Assembly: GCF_004912165.1 (NCBI RefSeq)
Contig: NZ_STGV01000002.1
Location: forward strand, 496,001 to 560,000
From: Peteryoungia ipomoeae
GTDB taxonomy: Bacteria; Pseudomonadota; Alphaproteobacteria; Rhizobiales; Rhizobiaceae
DNA: 64,000 nucleotides
Reading direction: 5' to 3'
Shown here: positions 9,644 to 19,342 of the stretch, one piece after another
How positions within the stretch are numbered: position 1 is the stretch's first letter
Layout: each line of letters starts with the position of its first letter
Translations under genes and position numbers: made by a program
The notes under the pieces: generated by a model
What the model was told of the DNA's origin: nothing
The model's database searches: none
What the model saw: only the letters and a program-made list of their open reading frames with translations

Positions 9644-10612
9644 TCAGTAACCGACCGAACGGTCGACAATGTTCTCCAGCGGCTTCCCCGCCTCAATCCG
9701 CGATATCTGTTCCTGGACATGGCGGAAAAGTGCGCGCACTTCAGACGCTGCTGCGGCGTGCGGCGTGACCACGACGTTCTCCATCGCCCAAAGAGGGCTG
9801 TCGACCGCCAGGGGCTCACGTTCAAAGACATCGAGCGACGCAGCCTTAAGAGTTCCATCCGACAGGCAGGCGATCAGATCTGACTCGACCTGGCTTCCGC
9901 CGCGCCCGGCATTGAGAAAGATCGGTCCGCCGAGTGCGCCATGGCGATTCAGCTTTTCAAATATGGCCCGGTCAAACATGCCCCGCGTCTCCGGGGTCAA
10001 TGGCAGAAGCCCCACAAGGATGTCGGTGCGTGCCAGAAATTCTTCAAGGTCGGAAGCGTCGTAGGTTTCAATGCCGTCCAGTTGCTTCTTGCGCCGAGAC
10101 CAACCGAGGACACTGAATCCCATCGTCTTCAGCTTCTGCGCGGCATCGGCACCAAGAACGCCCAAGCCCATGACACCGACGGTGACATCCCGCGCCTCCG
10201 GCTGTCGCTTAACTTCGGCCCAGGTGCGGCGCTCCTGCTGGCGGGCATAGACGAAACCGTGACGCAGATGATGGAGACACTGCCAGACGACCCACTCGCT
10301 CATCCGATCGGTGAGGCTACGGTCGACGAAACGAACCACCGGCACATCCGGCAGATCGGGGGTCGTCATCACATGATCCACGCCAGCGCCACCGGAGAAA
10401 ACCGCCTTCAGCCCTGTTGCGCGCTTGAACAGCAAGGGGTCTGGTTTCCAGACCACCGCATAGGCAGCCTTCGAGAGATCCTGCCATGCCGAGCTAGGAT
10501 TTCCCATATCTATGACCGTTCTGCCCGGAAAGGCATTTTCCAGCGCAGATACCACTTCGTCTCGACTGAACTTCAAATCTATGATGATGGAATTGGCATC
10601 GGCCATTGTCAT
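9644..10612 (-). CDS. Glyoxylate/hydroxypyruvate reductase A-type dehydrogenase
   Basis: NAD(P)-dependent D-2-hydroxyacid dehydrogenase of the GhrA group, expected to reduce glyoxylate or hydroxypyruvate. The Rossmann motif is VGVMGLGVLGADAAQKL; catalytic elements are the Arg in LNAGRGG and the His in VVTPHAAAA, with DVFEREPLAVDSPLW between them. About 322 residues. The ATG at 10612 lies 7 nt after the yejF stop; the ATG at 10606 is equally possible. It may be co-transcribed with the importer upstream. The substrate is inferred from family resemblance only. Confidence 0.82.
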   Translation of the reverse strand: MTMADANSIIIDLKFSRDEVVSALENAFPGRTVIDMGNPSSAWQDLSKAAYAVVWKPDPLLFKRATGLKAVFSGGAGVDHVMTTPDLPDVPVVRFVDRSLTDRMSEWVVWQCLHHLRHGFVYARQQERRTWAEVKRQPEARDVTVGVMGLGVLGADAAQKLKTMGFSVLGWSRRKKQLDGIETYDASDLEEFLARTDILVGLLPLTPETRGMFDRAIFEKLNRHGALGGPIFLNAGRGGSQVESDLIACLSDGTLKAASLDVFEREPLAVDSPLWAMENVVVTPHAAAASEVRALFRHVQEQISRIEAGKPLENIVDRSVGY

Positions 10613-10619
10613 GCTCACG

Positions 10620-12251
10620 TTATTGACGGATCCCGCCGGCTTCGACGGCCTCAAGACTGAAAGCGGCAGCCATCAGGGCCCGGGTGTATTCCTGCTTCGG
10701 TGCATTAAAAATCGTCGCTGCTGGGCCCTGTTCAACAACTTTGCCGGCACGCATGACGATCAGATCATTGGCAAGAGCCTTCACAACCTTCAGATCGTGA
10801 CTGATGAAGAGATAGGCGAGGTCGTGGCGGGCCTGGAGCTCGCGCAACAGATCGACGACCTGCGCCTGCACCGTCATATCGAGGGCCGAGGTCGGCTCGT
10901 CGAGCATGACAAAGCGCGGCTTCAGCACCATGGCCCGGGCAATTGCGATGCGTTGCCGCTGCCCGCCGGAAAATTCGTGTGGGTAGCGCCAGCGAGTTTG
11001 CGGATCGAGGCCGACTTCCTCCAAGGCCCAGCAAACGCGCTTGTCACGTTCATCGGCGGAAAGGCTTTTCTCGTGAACCTTCAATCCCTCGGCGATAATT
11101 TCACCAACGGACATGCGGGGGCTGAGCGAGCCAAACGGATCCTGAAAGACAATCTGCAGCCTGTCGCGCAGTGGCCGCATGTCGCCATAGGAGTAACTGT
11201 TGATATCCTTGCCGATAAAGCTGATGCGGCCGCGCGAGGAGATGAGACGGGCCAAGGCCAGACCAAGCGTCGTTTTGCCCGATCCGGATTCCCCCACGAC
11301 GCCCAGCGTCTGCCCTGCCCGGAGCGTCAGGTCCACACCATCCACGGCTTTCACGTGATCGACGGTCTTGCGCAGAAAGCCTGCCTTGATCGGGAACCAG
11401 ACCCTGATGCCCTCGCCCTCCATGACGACCGGCTTTGTCTGATCGGCGACCGGCGGCTCGCCGCGCGGCTCCGACCCGAGAAGCTTCTTGGTGTAGTCAT
11501 GTTGCGGTCGCTCGAAGATCTCCTCGACAAGGCCTGCCTCGACAATCCGGCCCTTGGTCATGACACAAACGCGATCAGCAAACTTGCGGACGATGCCAAG
11601 ATCATGGGTGATGAACAGCATGGACATGCCATGCTCCGTCTTAAGCTTGGCCAGAAGCTCAAGGATCTGCGCCTGAACAGTCACATCGAGCGCCGTCGTC
11701 GGCTCGTCGGCGATCAAAAGCTTCGGCCGGTTGGCAAGCGCCATGGCAATCATAACGCGTTGGCGCTGACCACCGGAGAGTTCATGCGGGTAAGCGGTGA
11801 GACGCTTTTCCGGCTGACGGATACCGACCTGGTTCAACAGTTCCAGAATGCGTGATCGTGCCGCGGCTCCCGTCAGCCCCTGGTGCAGCCCAAGGATCTC
11901 CCCGATCTGTCGCTCGATCGTATGGAGCGGATTGAGCGATGTCATCGGCTCCTGAAAGATCATCGTGATGTCGTTGCCGCGCACCTTACGGAGTTCAGCC
12001 TCGCTCGACGTCATCAGATCCCGCCCATCGAACAGGATCTCGCCGGACGGATGGCTGGCCGAGGGATAGGGGAGAAGTTTCAGGACCGAAGCGGCAGAAA
12101 CCGATTTGCCCGAGCCGGATTCGCCCACCAGTGCCACGATCTCACCCTTGCCGATATCGAAGGACACTCGATCGACGGCAAGACTTTCTCGTCCACCCTG
12201 GTGAAAGGCAACAGAAAGATCGCGCACGGAGAGAAGTGGTTTTTCTGTCAT
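10620..12251 (-). CDS. yejF: Peptide ABC importer, double ATP-binding protein (YejF type)
   Basis: ATPase of an oligopeptide / microcin C-type importer, with both nucleotide-binding domains fused in one 543-residue chain. Domain 1 has GESGSGKSVSA, the signature LSGGQRQRVMIAMA and LLIADEPTTALD. Domain 2 has GESGSGKTTLGLA, FSGGQRQRIAIARA and FVMLDEPTSALD. Each half carries the C-terminal oligopeptide-type extension. It overlaps yejE by 4 nt (ATGA), so the two are translationally coupled. The gene order is A-B-E-F. Confidence 0.92.
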   Translation of the reverse strand: MTEKPLLSVRDLSVAFHQGGRESLAVDRVSFDIGKGEIVALVGESGSGKSVSAASVLKLLPYPSASHPSGEILFDGRDLMTSSEAELRKVRGNDITMIFQEPMTSLNPLHTIERQIGEILGLHQGLTGAAARSRILELLNQVGIRQPEKRLTAYPHELSGGQRQRVMIAMALANRPKLLIADEPTTALDVTVQAQILELLAKLKTEHGMSMLFITHDLGIVRKFADRVCVMTKGRIVEAGLVEEIFERPQHDYTKKLLGSEPRGEPPVADQTKPVVMEGEGIRVWFPIKAGFLRKTVDHVKAVDGVDLTLRAGQTLGVVGESGSGKTTLGLALARLISSRGRISFIGKDINSYSYGDMRPLRDRLQIVFQDPFGSLSPRMSVGEIIAEGLKVHEKSLSADERDKRVCWALEEVGLDPQTRWRYPHEFSGGQRQRIAIARAMVLKPRFVMLDEPTSALDMTVQAQVVDLLRELQARHDLAYLFISHDLKVVKALANDLIVMRAGKVVEQGPAATIFNAPKQEYTRALMAAAFSLEAVEAGGIRQ

Positions 12252-13387
12252 CGGAAAGTCTTTCGCGGATCAAAGGCATCCCGCACGGCTTCGCCGATGA
12301 AGATCAGGAGCGACAGCATGATCGACATGGTGAAGAAGGCAGTGAGGCCGAGCCATGGCGCCTGCAGGTTTCGCTTGCCCTGGGCGATCAGTTCTCCGAG
12401 CGAAGGGGAGCCGGGCGGCATGCCGAAGCCGAGGAAGTCGAGCGAAGTCAATGTCGTGATCGATCCTGACAGGATGAACGGCAGGAAGGTCAGCGTGGCC
12501 ACCATGGCATTGGGAAGGAGGTGGCGATACATGATCGTCCAGTTGCCAACGCCCAAGGCCCGCGCAGCGTTCACATACTCGAAATTCCGCGCACGCAAAA
12601 ATTCCGCGCGGACGATGCCGACGAAGCCGACCCACGAGAAGAGCAGCATGATGCCAAGCAGCACGAAGAAGCCCGGCGGCAGAATTGCTGCTATGATCAA
12701 CAGGATGTAGAGGACCGGCAGCGACGACCAGATCTCGATGAAACGCTGCATGAGGAGATCCGTCCAGCCACCGAAATAGCCCTGAACCGCCCCTGCGGAC
12801 ACGCCGATGACAGCTGACGCCAGCGTCAGCGCCAGACCGAACAGGATCGAAATCCGGAAGCCGTAGATCATCCGGGCTGTCACATCTCTGGCCTGATCAT
12901 CGGTGCCCAACCAGTTCATGTTGCCAAGCACGCAGTTGGGATCCGCAGCTTTCAGCGGATAGGCCGAGCAGCGTGTTTCCTTGTCCATAAGCCAGAAAGG
13001 CGGCGTCGGTGCCGATTGCGGTATTTCGGAATTGACCGTGCGGTAGGAATAGCGGATTGGCGGCCAGATCATCCAGCCATTGGCATTGATTTCATCGGCG
13101 ATGAAGGACGAGCGATAATCGGTGAGTGCCAGAAAGCCGCCGAATTTTTCCTCCGGATAGTCGACAAGCACAGGGAAGAGGATTTCCCCCTTGTAGGAGG
13201 CCACAATCGGCTTGTCATTGGCGATGAACTCAGCCCCAAGGCTGAGAAGGAAGAGCGCCAAGAAGATCCATAGCGACCAGAAGCCGCGGCGGTTCGCCTT
13301 GAAATTCTCGAGACGTCGGCGGTTTGTTGGCGAAAGGAATGGACGCTTCTCTGGAGCGGGGACGACCGCAGTGTCTGTCGCAGACAT
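12248..13387 (-). CDS. yejE: Peptide ABC importer permease (YejE type)
   Basis: Inner-membrane permease of the DppC family. A first helix (FWSLWIFLALFLLSLGAEFI) is followed by a large periplasmic loop, LGTDDQARDVTARMIYGFRISI leading into the permease domain, and the EAA-like loop in ARALGVGNWTIMYRHLLPNA. The start at 13387 has GGAGGG 7 nt upstream and shares one base with the yejB stop (TGATG). 379 residues. Confidence 0.92.
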   Translation of the reverse strand: MSATDTAVVPAPEKRPFLSPTNRRRLENFKANRRGFWSLWIFLALFLLSLGAEFIANDKPIVASYKGEILFPVLVDYPEEKFGGFLALTDYRSSFIADEINANGWMIWPPIRYSYRTVNSEIPQSAPTPPFWLMDKETRCSAYPLKAADPNCVLGNMNWLGTDDQARDVTARMIYGFRISILFGLALTLASAVIGVSAGAVQGYFGGWTDLLMQRFIEIWSSLPVLYILLIIAAILPPGFFVLLGIMLLFSWVGFVGIVRAEFLRARNFEYVNAARALGVGNWTIMYRHLLPNAMVATLTFLPFILSGSITTLTSLDFLGFGMPPGSPSLGELIAQGKRNLQAPWLGLTAFFTMSIMLSLLIFIGEAVRDAFDPRKTFR

Positions 13388-14481
13388 CACACGTCCCTCC
13401 GTTCGAAGTCGATGCGTGGATCGATCCACGTGTAGATCAGGTCGGAAACCAGACTGATCACGAGACCCATCAGCGAGAAAATATAAAGCGTGGCGAAAAC
13501 GATCGGATAGTCCCTGTTGACGATGGCGAGATAGCCGAGGCGGCCGAGGCCATCGAGCGAGAAGATATTCTCGATCAACAGCGAGCCCGTGAAGAATGCC
13601 GAAATGAAGGCGCCCGGCATGCCGGCGATCACGATCAGCATCGCATTGCGGAACACGTGGCCGTAAAGCACCTGCCGTTCGCCCAGCCCCTTGGCGCGGG
13701 CGGTCACGACATATTGCTTCTTGATCTCATCAATGAACGAGTTCTTGGTCAGCAACGTCGTGGTGGCGAAGGCCGACAACAGAAGCGCGGTCAGTGGCAA
13801 GGCAAGATGCCAGAAATAATCCAGGATCTTCTGCCACCAGGAGAGCTCTGCAAAATTGTCAGACGTCAGCCCGCGCAGCGGGAACCAGTCGAAGAAGGAC
13901 CCGCCGGCAAAAAGCACGATCAGCAGGATGCCAAACAGGAAGCTCGGGACAGCATAGCCGATGACGATGACACCTGAGGTCCAGACATCGAAACTCGATC
14001 CATCCTTGACCGCCTTGCGGATACCAAGGGGTATCGAGATGGCGTAGGAAATCAGAAGCACCCAGATGCCGAGCGAAATGGAAACCGGCATCTTCTCGAT
14101 GATCAGGTCAATAACGGACGTATTGCGGAAAAAGCTCTCGCCGAAATCGAAGCGACTGTAATTCCACAGCATTTCACCGAAGCGCTGAAGCGGCGGCTTA
14201 TCGAAGCCGAACTGCTGTTCGAGCTTGGCAATGAGATCAGGGTCCAGGCCTTGCGCGCCGCGATAGCGGGAACCGCTTTCTTCGATGCCTGATTGCTGGC
14301 CGAACATGTCGCCACCGCCCGACAGGCGGGCATCGGCACTGTCGCCCTGGCCGCTGAGCTGGGCAATCACCTGCTCCACGGGACCACCGGGGGCGAACTG
14401 CACCACGATGAAGGAAATCGCCATGATGCCGACGATGGTCGGGATCATCAAAAGCAGGCGGCGCAGAATGTATGCTGTCAT
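13387..14481 (-). CDS. yejB: Peptide ABC importer permease (YejB type)
   Basis: Inner-membrane permease of the DppB family, 364 residues. It starts with [20 protein letters not shown], a characteristic first helix, and has an EAA-type loop ([22 protein letters not shown]) and a C-terminal helix region ending near [14 protein letters not shown] periplasmic insertion of about 60 residues ([14 protein letters not shown]...) is usual for YejB. It pairs with YejE. 143 nt separate it from yejA; I see no clear terminator there. Confidence 0.92.
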   Translation of the reverse strand: MTAYILRRLLLMIPTIVGIMAISFIVVQFAPGGPVEQVIAQLSGQGDSADARLSGGGDMFGQQSGIEESGSRYRGAQGLDPDLIAKLEQQFGFDKPPLQRFGEMLWNYSRFDFGESFFRNTSVIDLIIEKMPVSISLGIWVLLISYAISIPLGIRKAVKDGSSFDVWTSGVIVIGYAVPSFLFGILLIVLFAGGSFFDWFPLRGLTSDNFAELSWWQKILDYFWHLALPLTALLLSAFATTTLLTKNSFIDEIKKQYVVTARAKGLGERQVLYGHVFRNAMLIVIAGMPGAFISAFFTGSLLIENIFSLDGLGRLGYLAIVNRDYPIVFATLYIFSLMGLVISLVSDLIYTWIDPRIDFERRDV

Positions 14482-14624
14482 GCCAGGCGCTCCGTCACGG
14501 CAGTCCGTTTTGTATCCGGGCGCAGCCCCATTCCATCAGCCAAGCAGAATGCCTCCATCGTTGAGCGATTCGTGATCTTCATTCCTAGACCGTCCATTCG
14601 GTTGCGCAAAGCCCGTGGCGAAGC

Positions 14625-16463
14625 TCAGGGGGATTTGGCCCACCATATGTCCGGGAAACCGATCGAATACTCCGGCAGTTCGGGACGCGCAAACTTGTCC
14701 CAATAAGCGATCCGTGAGGCACGCAAAGTGTAGGTCGGCAACGTGTAGTGGCCTGCGAGAAGCAGGCGATCCAGAGCCTTCACCGTCGGGATCAGCGTTT
14801 CCCGGTCCTTGGCGAAAATGATCTGATCGATCAGTTTGTCGATTGCCGGATCGGAGATGCCGGCATAGTTTTGAGCTCCCTCACGCGACACTGACTGAGA
14901 GGCCCAGTAGTTTCGTTGCTCATTGCCGGGGTTAAGGCTTTGGGCCCAGCCATTGTAGACCATGTCATAATCGAAGGTGCGTACCCGGTTGGCAAATTGC
15001 GCAGCGTCGACGGTTCGAACAGAGGCGGTAATTCCGATTTTCTTCAGGTTGTCAGCAAACGGCAATGCCACGCGCTCGATGGTGGGTCCATTCAAAAGGA
15101 TTTCAAACTGCAGCGGCTTTCCGCTGGAGGCCTGAACCATTTTGCCGCCTTGAATCTCGTAGCCCGCTTCCTTCAGCAGCGCCAAAGCCTTGCGAAGGTT
15201 GTCACGCAGTTTGGCGCCGTCGCCGGCCACAGGATTCTGGTAGGGGGCGGTGAGCACCTCCTGCGGGACCGCGTCGCCAAGCGATTTCAGGATCTCCAGC
15301 TCTTTTCCGCTTGGCGCGCCCGACGAGGCGAGTTCGGAGCCGTAAAAATAGCTGTCTATCCGCTGGTACTGGTCAAAGAATATGGTCCGGTTCAACTCTT
15401 CGAAGTCAAAGGCGTAATTCAGCGCCTTGCGAACGCGCAGATCCTTGAAAATCTCCCGGCGGGTATTGGCGATGAAGCCGACGAGAACACCTGATGTCTT
15501 GTAGCTGTTATCCAGCACCTCCCGCTTGACCCTGCCGTCTGTGACGGCCGGGAAATCATAGGACCTCGCCCACCGCATGGCCGAATTCTCGGCCCAGAAA
15601 TCGATGCTCCCTGATCGGAACGCCTCGAACTCGACATCAAGGTCCGCAAAATAGGTGTAGGTCTGCGTGGCAAAGTTGTTGTAGCCGATATTGACGTTCA
15701 GATCCTTGCCCCAATAGTCGTCGCGAAGTTCGTACTGGATCGTTGCTCCTGGCCGGAAGGATTTGATCTTGTAGGGCCCAGAGCCCAGGATAGGCTCGAG
15801 CGTTGTCCGGGAGATATCACGTGGCTTGCCGTCAGGGCCGTTGGCTGTCCACCAGTGTTTGGGAACGATATCGAGTTGCCCGACAATCATGGGCAGTTCC
15901 CGGTTATTCTTTTCGTCAAAGGTGAAGGTGACCTCACGGTCGCCGGTCTTCTTCGCCTCGACCACATGGGCGTAGTAGATAGAATATTGCGGGTTGAGAT
16001 CCTTGAACTTCTCGAAACTGAAGATCACGTCTTCAGGGGTGACGGGCATACCATCCGCCCATTTTGCCTCGGTGCGCAGGCGAAACTTGGCATAGGAGAC
16101 ATCGTCGGGATAGGCGACGGCTTCCGCTAGTAGGCCATATTCCGCGTCGACCTCATCCATCGACGGCTTCATCAGCGTTTCCGTGACCCGGGATGCCCGC
16201 GGCGCTAGACCTGCCGCCAACTCACCTTTGTCGAGGACCGGATTGAAGCTGTCGAAAGTACCCGTCGCAGACAAATTCAACGTCCCACCTTTTGGCGCCG
16301 CCGAGTTCACGTATTTGAACTTTTCAAAACCCTGCTCATACTTTGGCGCCTCAATAACCGACAGAGCATGCCGCCATATCGGCTGCTCTGCCAAGACAGC
16401 GCCGGCCATGCCGCAAGCCAGAATCCCCACGGCTGCGAAGACGAAACGTTTGGCCAAGGTCAT
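14625..16463 (-). CDS. yejA: Periplasmic peptide-binding protein of the importer (YejA type)
   Basis: Extracellular solute-binding protein family 5, which captures peptides for YejBEF. A signal peptide covers about residues 1-25 (LAKRFVFAAVGILACGMAGAVLA, cleavage before EQP). The body has family features such as GTFDSFNPVLDKG, YAKFRLRTEAKWADGMPVTPEDV and GSGPYKIKSF. About 612 residues. Start 16463 is preferred over an in-frame ATG at 16475 because GGGGG sits just upstream of it. It heads the importer operon. Confidence 0.92.
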   Translation of the reverse strand: MTLAKRFVFAAVGILACGMAGAVLAEQPIWRHALSVIEAPKYEQGFEKFKYVNSAAPKGGTLNLSATGTFDSFNPVLDKGELAAGLAPRASRVTETLMKPSMDEVDAEYGLLAEAVAYPDDVSYAKFRLRTEAKWADGMPVTPEDVIFSFEKFKDLNPQYSIYYAHVVEAKKTGDREVTFTFDEKNNRELPMIVGQLDIVPKHWWTANGPDGKPRDISRTTLEPILGSGPYKIKSFRPGATIQYELRDDYWGKDLNVNIGYNNFATQTYTYFADLDVEFEAFRSGSIDFWAENSAMRWARSYDFPAVTDGRVKREVLDNSYKTSGVLVGFIANTRREIFKDLRVRKALNYAFDFEELNRTIFFDQYQRIDSYFYGSELASSGAPSGKELEILKSLGDAVPQEVLTAPYQNPVAGDGAKLRDNLRKALALLKEAGYEIQGGKMVQASSGKPLQFEILLNGPTIERVALPFADNLKKIGITASVRTVDAAQFANRVRTFDYDMVYNGWAQSLNPGNEQRNYWASQSVSREGAQNYAGISDPAIDKLIDQIIFAKDRETLIPTVKALDRLLLAGHYTLPTYTLRASRIAYWDKFARPELPEYSIGFPDIWWAKSP

Positions 16464-16639
16464 GAGTACCCCCATATTTCAACTAGGTTCAGGATAGGGG
16501 AAATCGCGGCAAAATACAGACTGTTGACACAGAAGTGAGCCTATTGCCTTTCCTCGATTCACCACGATCACCATTCAGGATAGGATGGTCGCGTGATTCC
16601 ACTGGCGCGCATTGCCGGTCACCGAGGACAGCTTTGACG

Positions 16640-17704
16640 ATGATTGCAATCAACTGGATGCGGGGGATGTCTCGCATCGTCCTTCTTTCGGCAGCGATTT
16701 CTGCCGTGCTCGTGGAGAGCGTGGTCGCAGAGGCCCCGCCGGCCAAAGAACTTTTTGGCGGAATGAAGCTGCCGAGCCGGGCTGCCCCCTCTCCCTTCGG
16801 CTCCTATGCCAAGGGGTGCATTTCCGGTGCGGTTGCCATTCCAACGGATGGGCCGACCTGGCAAGCCATGCGCCTCTCACGCAACCGGCGCTGGGGCCAT
16901 CCGCAAATGATTGCGCTTCTGGAGCGCTTTTCCAGGGATGCCGTCGCTTTGGGGTGGGGGTCCGGAATCCTGATTGGCGACATCTCGCAGCCGCGTGGCG
17001 GCCCAATGCTCTCCGGTCACGCCTCGCACCAGATCGGACTTGATGCCGATATCTGGTTCACCCCGAAACCCGCTCAGCCGCTCAGCCCGCAGCAGCGGGA
17101 AGATATGCCCTTCACGTCCATGCTCGATGAGAGCAAGTTTCTGACGGTCGACAGACGGCGCTGGACCGCGACCCATGCCCAGGTGGTCGTGCAGGCGGCC
17201 AGCTATCCGCAGGTGGAGCGCGTTTTCGTCAATCCGGCCATCAAGAAGAAACTCTGCGACACGTGGACGGGCAACAGAGCGGTCCTCGGCAAGATCCGCC
17301 CGATCTATGGTCACGACGCGCACTTTCATATCCGCATCAAATGTCCGGACGGTGCCGCCGGTTGCCAGCCACAGGCCGCAGTTGCGCCGGGCGATGGCTG
17401 CGACAAGTCGCTTGCCTGGTGGTTCACTAAGGAACCCTGGGCGGCCCCCAAAAAGGATCCGAACAAAAAGCCACCGCCACCGCCAAAACCCATGGGGCTT
17501 TCCGCATTGCCCAAGGCGTGCTCGACCGTGCTTTCTCTTGATGCCCGCAACGAGATGGAAGCAACCTTCCGGACTTCCGGTGGTGAAGGCGCCTTGCCAA
17601 CGACCAACGCCTACGCGGCACCGCCTGCCCCAGCCACAGCCGGTGGCGCGTTCGAGTTGCCTGCCTGGGTTCCGGTTCCGCCACCCAGACCGACCGGCTT
17701 GTGA
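16640..17704 (+). CDS. mepA: Penicillin-insensitive murein endopeptidase
   Basis: Zinc metallopeptidase that cuts D-Ala-meso-DAP cross-links in peptidoglycan; periplasmic. A signal peptide follows the start (IVLLSAAISAVLVESVVA). Zinc and catalytic motifs are present: HASHQIGLDADIWF (HxxHxxGxxxD) and HDAHFHIRIKCP (HxH). Four or more cysteines (KGC, KKLC, IKCP, AGC) fit the disulphide pattern of MepA. There is a Pro-rich linker (KKPPPPPKP) and tail. The start at 1664x is uncertain: 16640 has GAGG 12 nt upstream, and 16658 and 16667 are also possible. It is transcribed divergently from yejA. Confidence 0.9.
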   Translation: MIAINWMRGMSRIVLLSAAISAVLVESVVAEAPPAKELFGGMKLPSRAAPSPFGSYAKGCISGAVAIPTDGPTWQAMRLSRNRRWGHPQMIALLERFSRDAVALGWGSGILIGDISQPRGGPMLSGHASHQIGLDADIWFTPKPAQPLSPQQREDMPFTSMLDESKFLTVDRRRWTATHAQVVVQAASYPQVERVFVNPAIKKKLCDTWTGNRAVLGKIRPIYGHDAHFHIRIKCPDGAAGCQPQAAVAPGDGCDKSLAWWFTKEPWAAPKKDPNKKPPPPPKPMGLSALPKACSTVLSLDARNEMEATFRTSGGEGALPTTNAYAAPPAPATAGGAFELPAWVPVPPPRPTGL

Positions 17705-17793
17705 GAGCAGGACTACAATGCTGCGTCTTTCCAACAGCGTCCAGCTGGTCTAAACGAAAGATCAAATCGATTTAAAGAGGCCAGTCGCCTGCC

Positions 17794-18174
17794 ATGACCC
17801 GTGTCCCCTGCATCGCCCTCATCGCACACGACCAGATGAAGGATGAGATGGCGAGTTTTGCAACGCGCCACGTTGCAAAGCTTCTTCAATGGCGGATCGT
17901 CGCCACAGGCACAACCGGCGGGCGGATCAAGGATGCCTGCCCGGAACTCGACGTGACGCGGCTGAAAAGCGGTCCTCTTGGCGGCGACCAACAGATCGGC
18001 GCCTTGATATCGACAGGCGAGGTCGACATGCTGATCTTCTTCGTCGATCCCTTGACCCCCATGCCGCATGATGTTGATGTCAAGGCACTGATGAGGCTTG
18101 CGACTGTCTACGACATACCGATGGCACTCAATCTGGCGACAGCCGAAATCGTGATGCAGACCCTGACTGCCTGA
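17794..18174 (+). CDS. mgsA: Methylglyoxal synthase
   Basis: Converts dihydroxyacetone phosphate to methylglyoxal and phosphate, a bypass that releases phosphate when triose phosphates accumulate. 126 residues. Family motifs are [11 protein letters not shown] at the N-terminus, ATGTTGGRI (phosphate binding), [15 protein letters not shown] and [19 protein letters not shown] with the catalytic Asp. It is followed 26 nt later by glucokinase, so control of glycolytic flux is a plausible shared theme. Confidence 0.95.
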   Translation: MTRVPCIALIAHDQMKDEMASFATRHVAKLLQWRIVATGTTGGRIKDACPELDVTRLKSGPLGGDQQIGALISTGEVDMLIFFVDPLTPMPHDVDVKALMRLATVYDIPMALNLATAEIVMQTLTA

Positions 18175-18200
18175 GGCAGCGGCCAACGACCGGACAGACA

Positions 18201-19241
18201 ATGGCAGAGACACGCCCCAACCAGAAGCTCCCATTCCCCATCCTGATCGGCGATATCGGCGGCACCAATGCCCGCTTCTCGATCATTGTCGACGAGAGTG
18301 GCGAGACCGTTCGCTTTCCCGATGTGGTCAACAGGAACTTCTCAACGATTGACGAAGCAATCCGGCTCTCGGTGCTGTCGACGTCCAGCCACAAGCCGAA
18401 ATCGCTGATTCTCGCTCTGGCCGGCCCGATCAAAGGTGATGAGGTCCCCCTCACCAATTGCCCCTGGGTGGTTCGGCCAAAGGTATTGATGGCTGACCTT
18501 GGCTTCAGCGAAGTGCTGCTTCTGAATGATTTCGAGGCGCAGGCGCTTGCCGCTGCCACCCTGCAGCCGAAGGATTGCCAGCCCCTTGGCCCGATCGGAG
18601 AAGCGCCTTCGGCTTCGCGTGTTGTTCTCGGTCCCGGCACCGGGCTGGGAGTGGCCGGTCTCGTCAGGGCGCGGGATATGTGGTTTCCCGTACCCGGTGA
18701 AGGCGGCCATGTGGATGTCGGGCCACGGACGGCGCGAGACTATCAGATCTGGCCGCATCTCACGCCGGTGCACGACATCAACGCCACGCTTGGCCGCATT
18801 TCTGCCGAGGAGCTCCTGTCCGGTCGCGGTCTGATGAACATCTATCGCGCCTTGTGCAAGGCGGAAGGCAACCGCACGCCTGCGTTCGATGAACCCGCAC
18901 AAGTCTCGGCTGCCGGACTTGCGGGAAGCGATGGCCTGGCTTCTGAAGCGCTTGAGCTGTTTGCCACCTATCTCGGCCGCGTTGCAGGCGACCTTGCCCT
19001 GATCTTCATGGCCAAGGGTGGTGTCTTCCTCGCCGGCGGCATTTCGCCGAAAATCCTGCCGGCCCTGCAAAGCGGCGCGTTCCGCAAGGCGTTTGAAGAC
19101 AAAGCGCCGCATCAGGCCGTGCTGCAAGGCATAGCGACGTTTGTCGTCACGCATCCGCAGGCCGCCCTGCATGGCCTTGCAGCCTTTGCGCTCGATCCCG
19201 ACGCCTTCGGCCTTTCCACGGACGGTCGTCACTGGGCTTAG
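18201..19241 (+). CDS. glk: Glucokinase
   Basis: ATP-dependent phosphorylation of glucose to glucose 6-phosphate; cytoplasmic. 346 residues, of the bacterial glucokinase family rather than the ROK type. The phosphate-1 motif is [14 protein letters not shown], the sugar-binding region is [22 protein letters not shown] is the second phosphate motif, and [12 protein letters not shown] plus [13 protein letters not shown] complete the site. It starts 26 nt after mgsA. Confidence 0.95.
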   Translation: MAETRPNQKLPFPILIGDIGGTNARFSIIVDESGETVRFPDVVNRNFSTIDEAIRLSVLSTSSHKPKSLILALAGPIKGDEVPLTNCPWVVRPKVLMADLGFSEVLLLNDFEAQALAAATLQPKDCQPLGPIGEAPSASRVVLGPGTGLGVAGLVRARDMWFPVPGEGGHVDVGPRTARDYQIWPHLTPVHDINATLGRISAEELLSGRGLMNIYRALCKAEGNRTPAFDEPAQVSAAGLAGSDGLASEALELFATYLGRVAGDLALIFMAKGGVFLAGGISPKILPALQSGAFRKAFEDKAPHQAVLQGIATFVVTHPQAALHGLAAFALDPDAFGLSTDGRHWA

Positions 19242-19294
19242 GCGCCCTTGACCCTGCTGCTATGGCCAAACAGGCCATGACTGGCTATAGAGCG

Positions 19295-19316
19295 GCGGCG
19301 CCGGGTTCGGCGCCGC
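19295..19316 (+). terminator. GC-rich hairpin between glk and the ABC exporter
   Basis: A perfect 9-bp stem (GCGGCGCCG / CGGCGCCGC) with a GGTT loop. There is no T-run, so it may be a weak terminator of glk or a 5' structure of the next transcript. Its presence argues that the exporter gene begins after it, at the TTG at 19343. Confidence 0.5.
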
Positions 19317-19342
19317 GACAGCAACGGGCAGGGATAACTTTC

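Noticed and set aside
10512..11855. 447-codon open frame antisense to yejF
   Set aside because: Mirror of the double ATPase coding sequence; no motifs.
16561..16600. Imperfect inverted repeat (CACG..CCAT / ATGG..CGTG) before mepA
   Set aside because: Short helices separated by loops; not distinguishable from chance in this gap.
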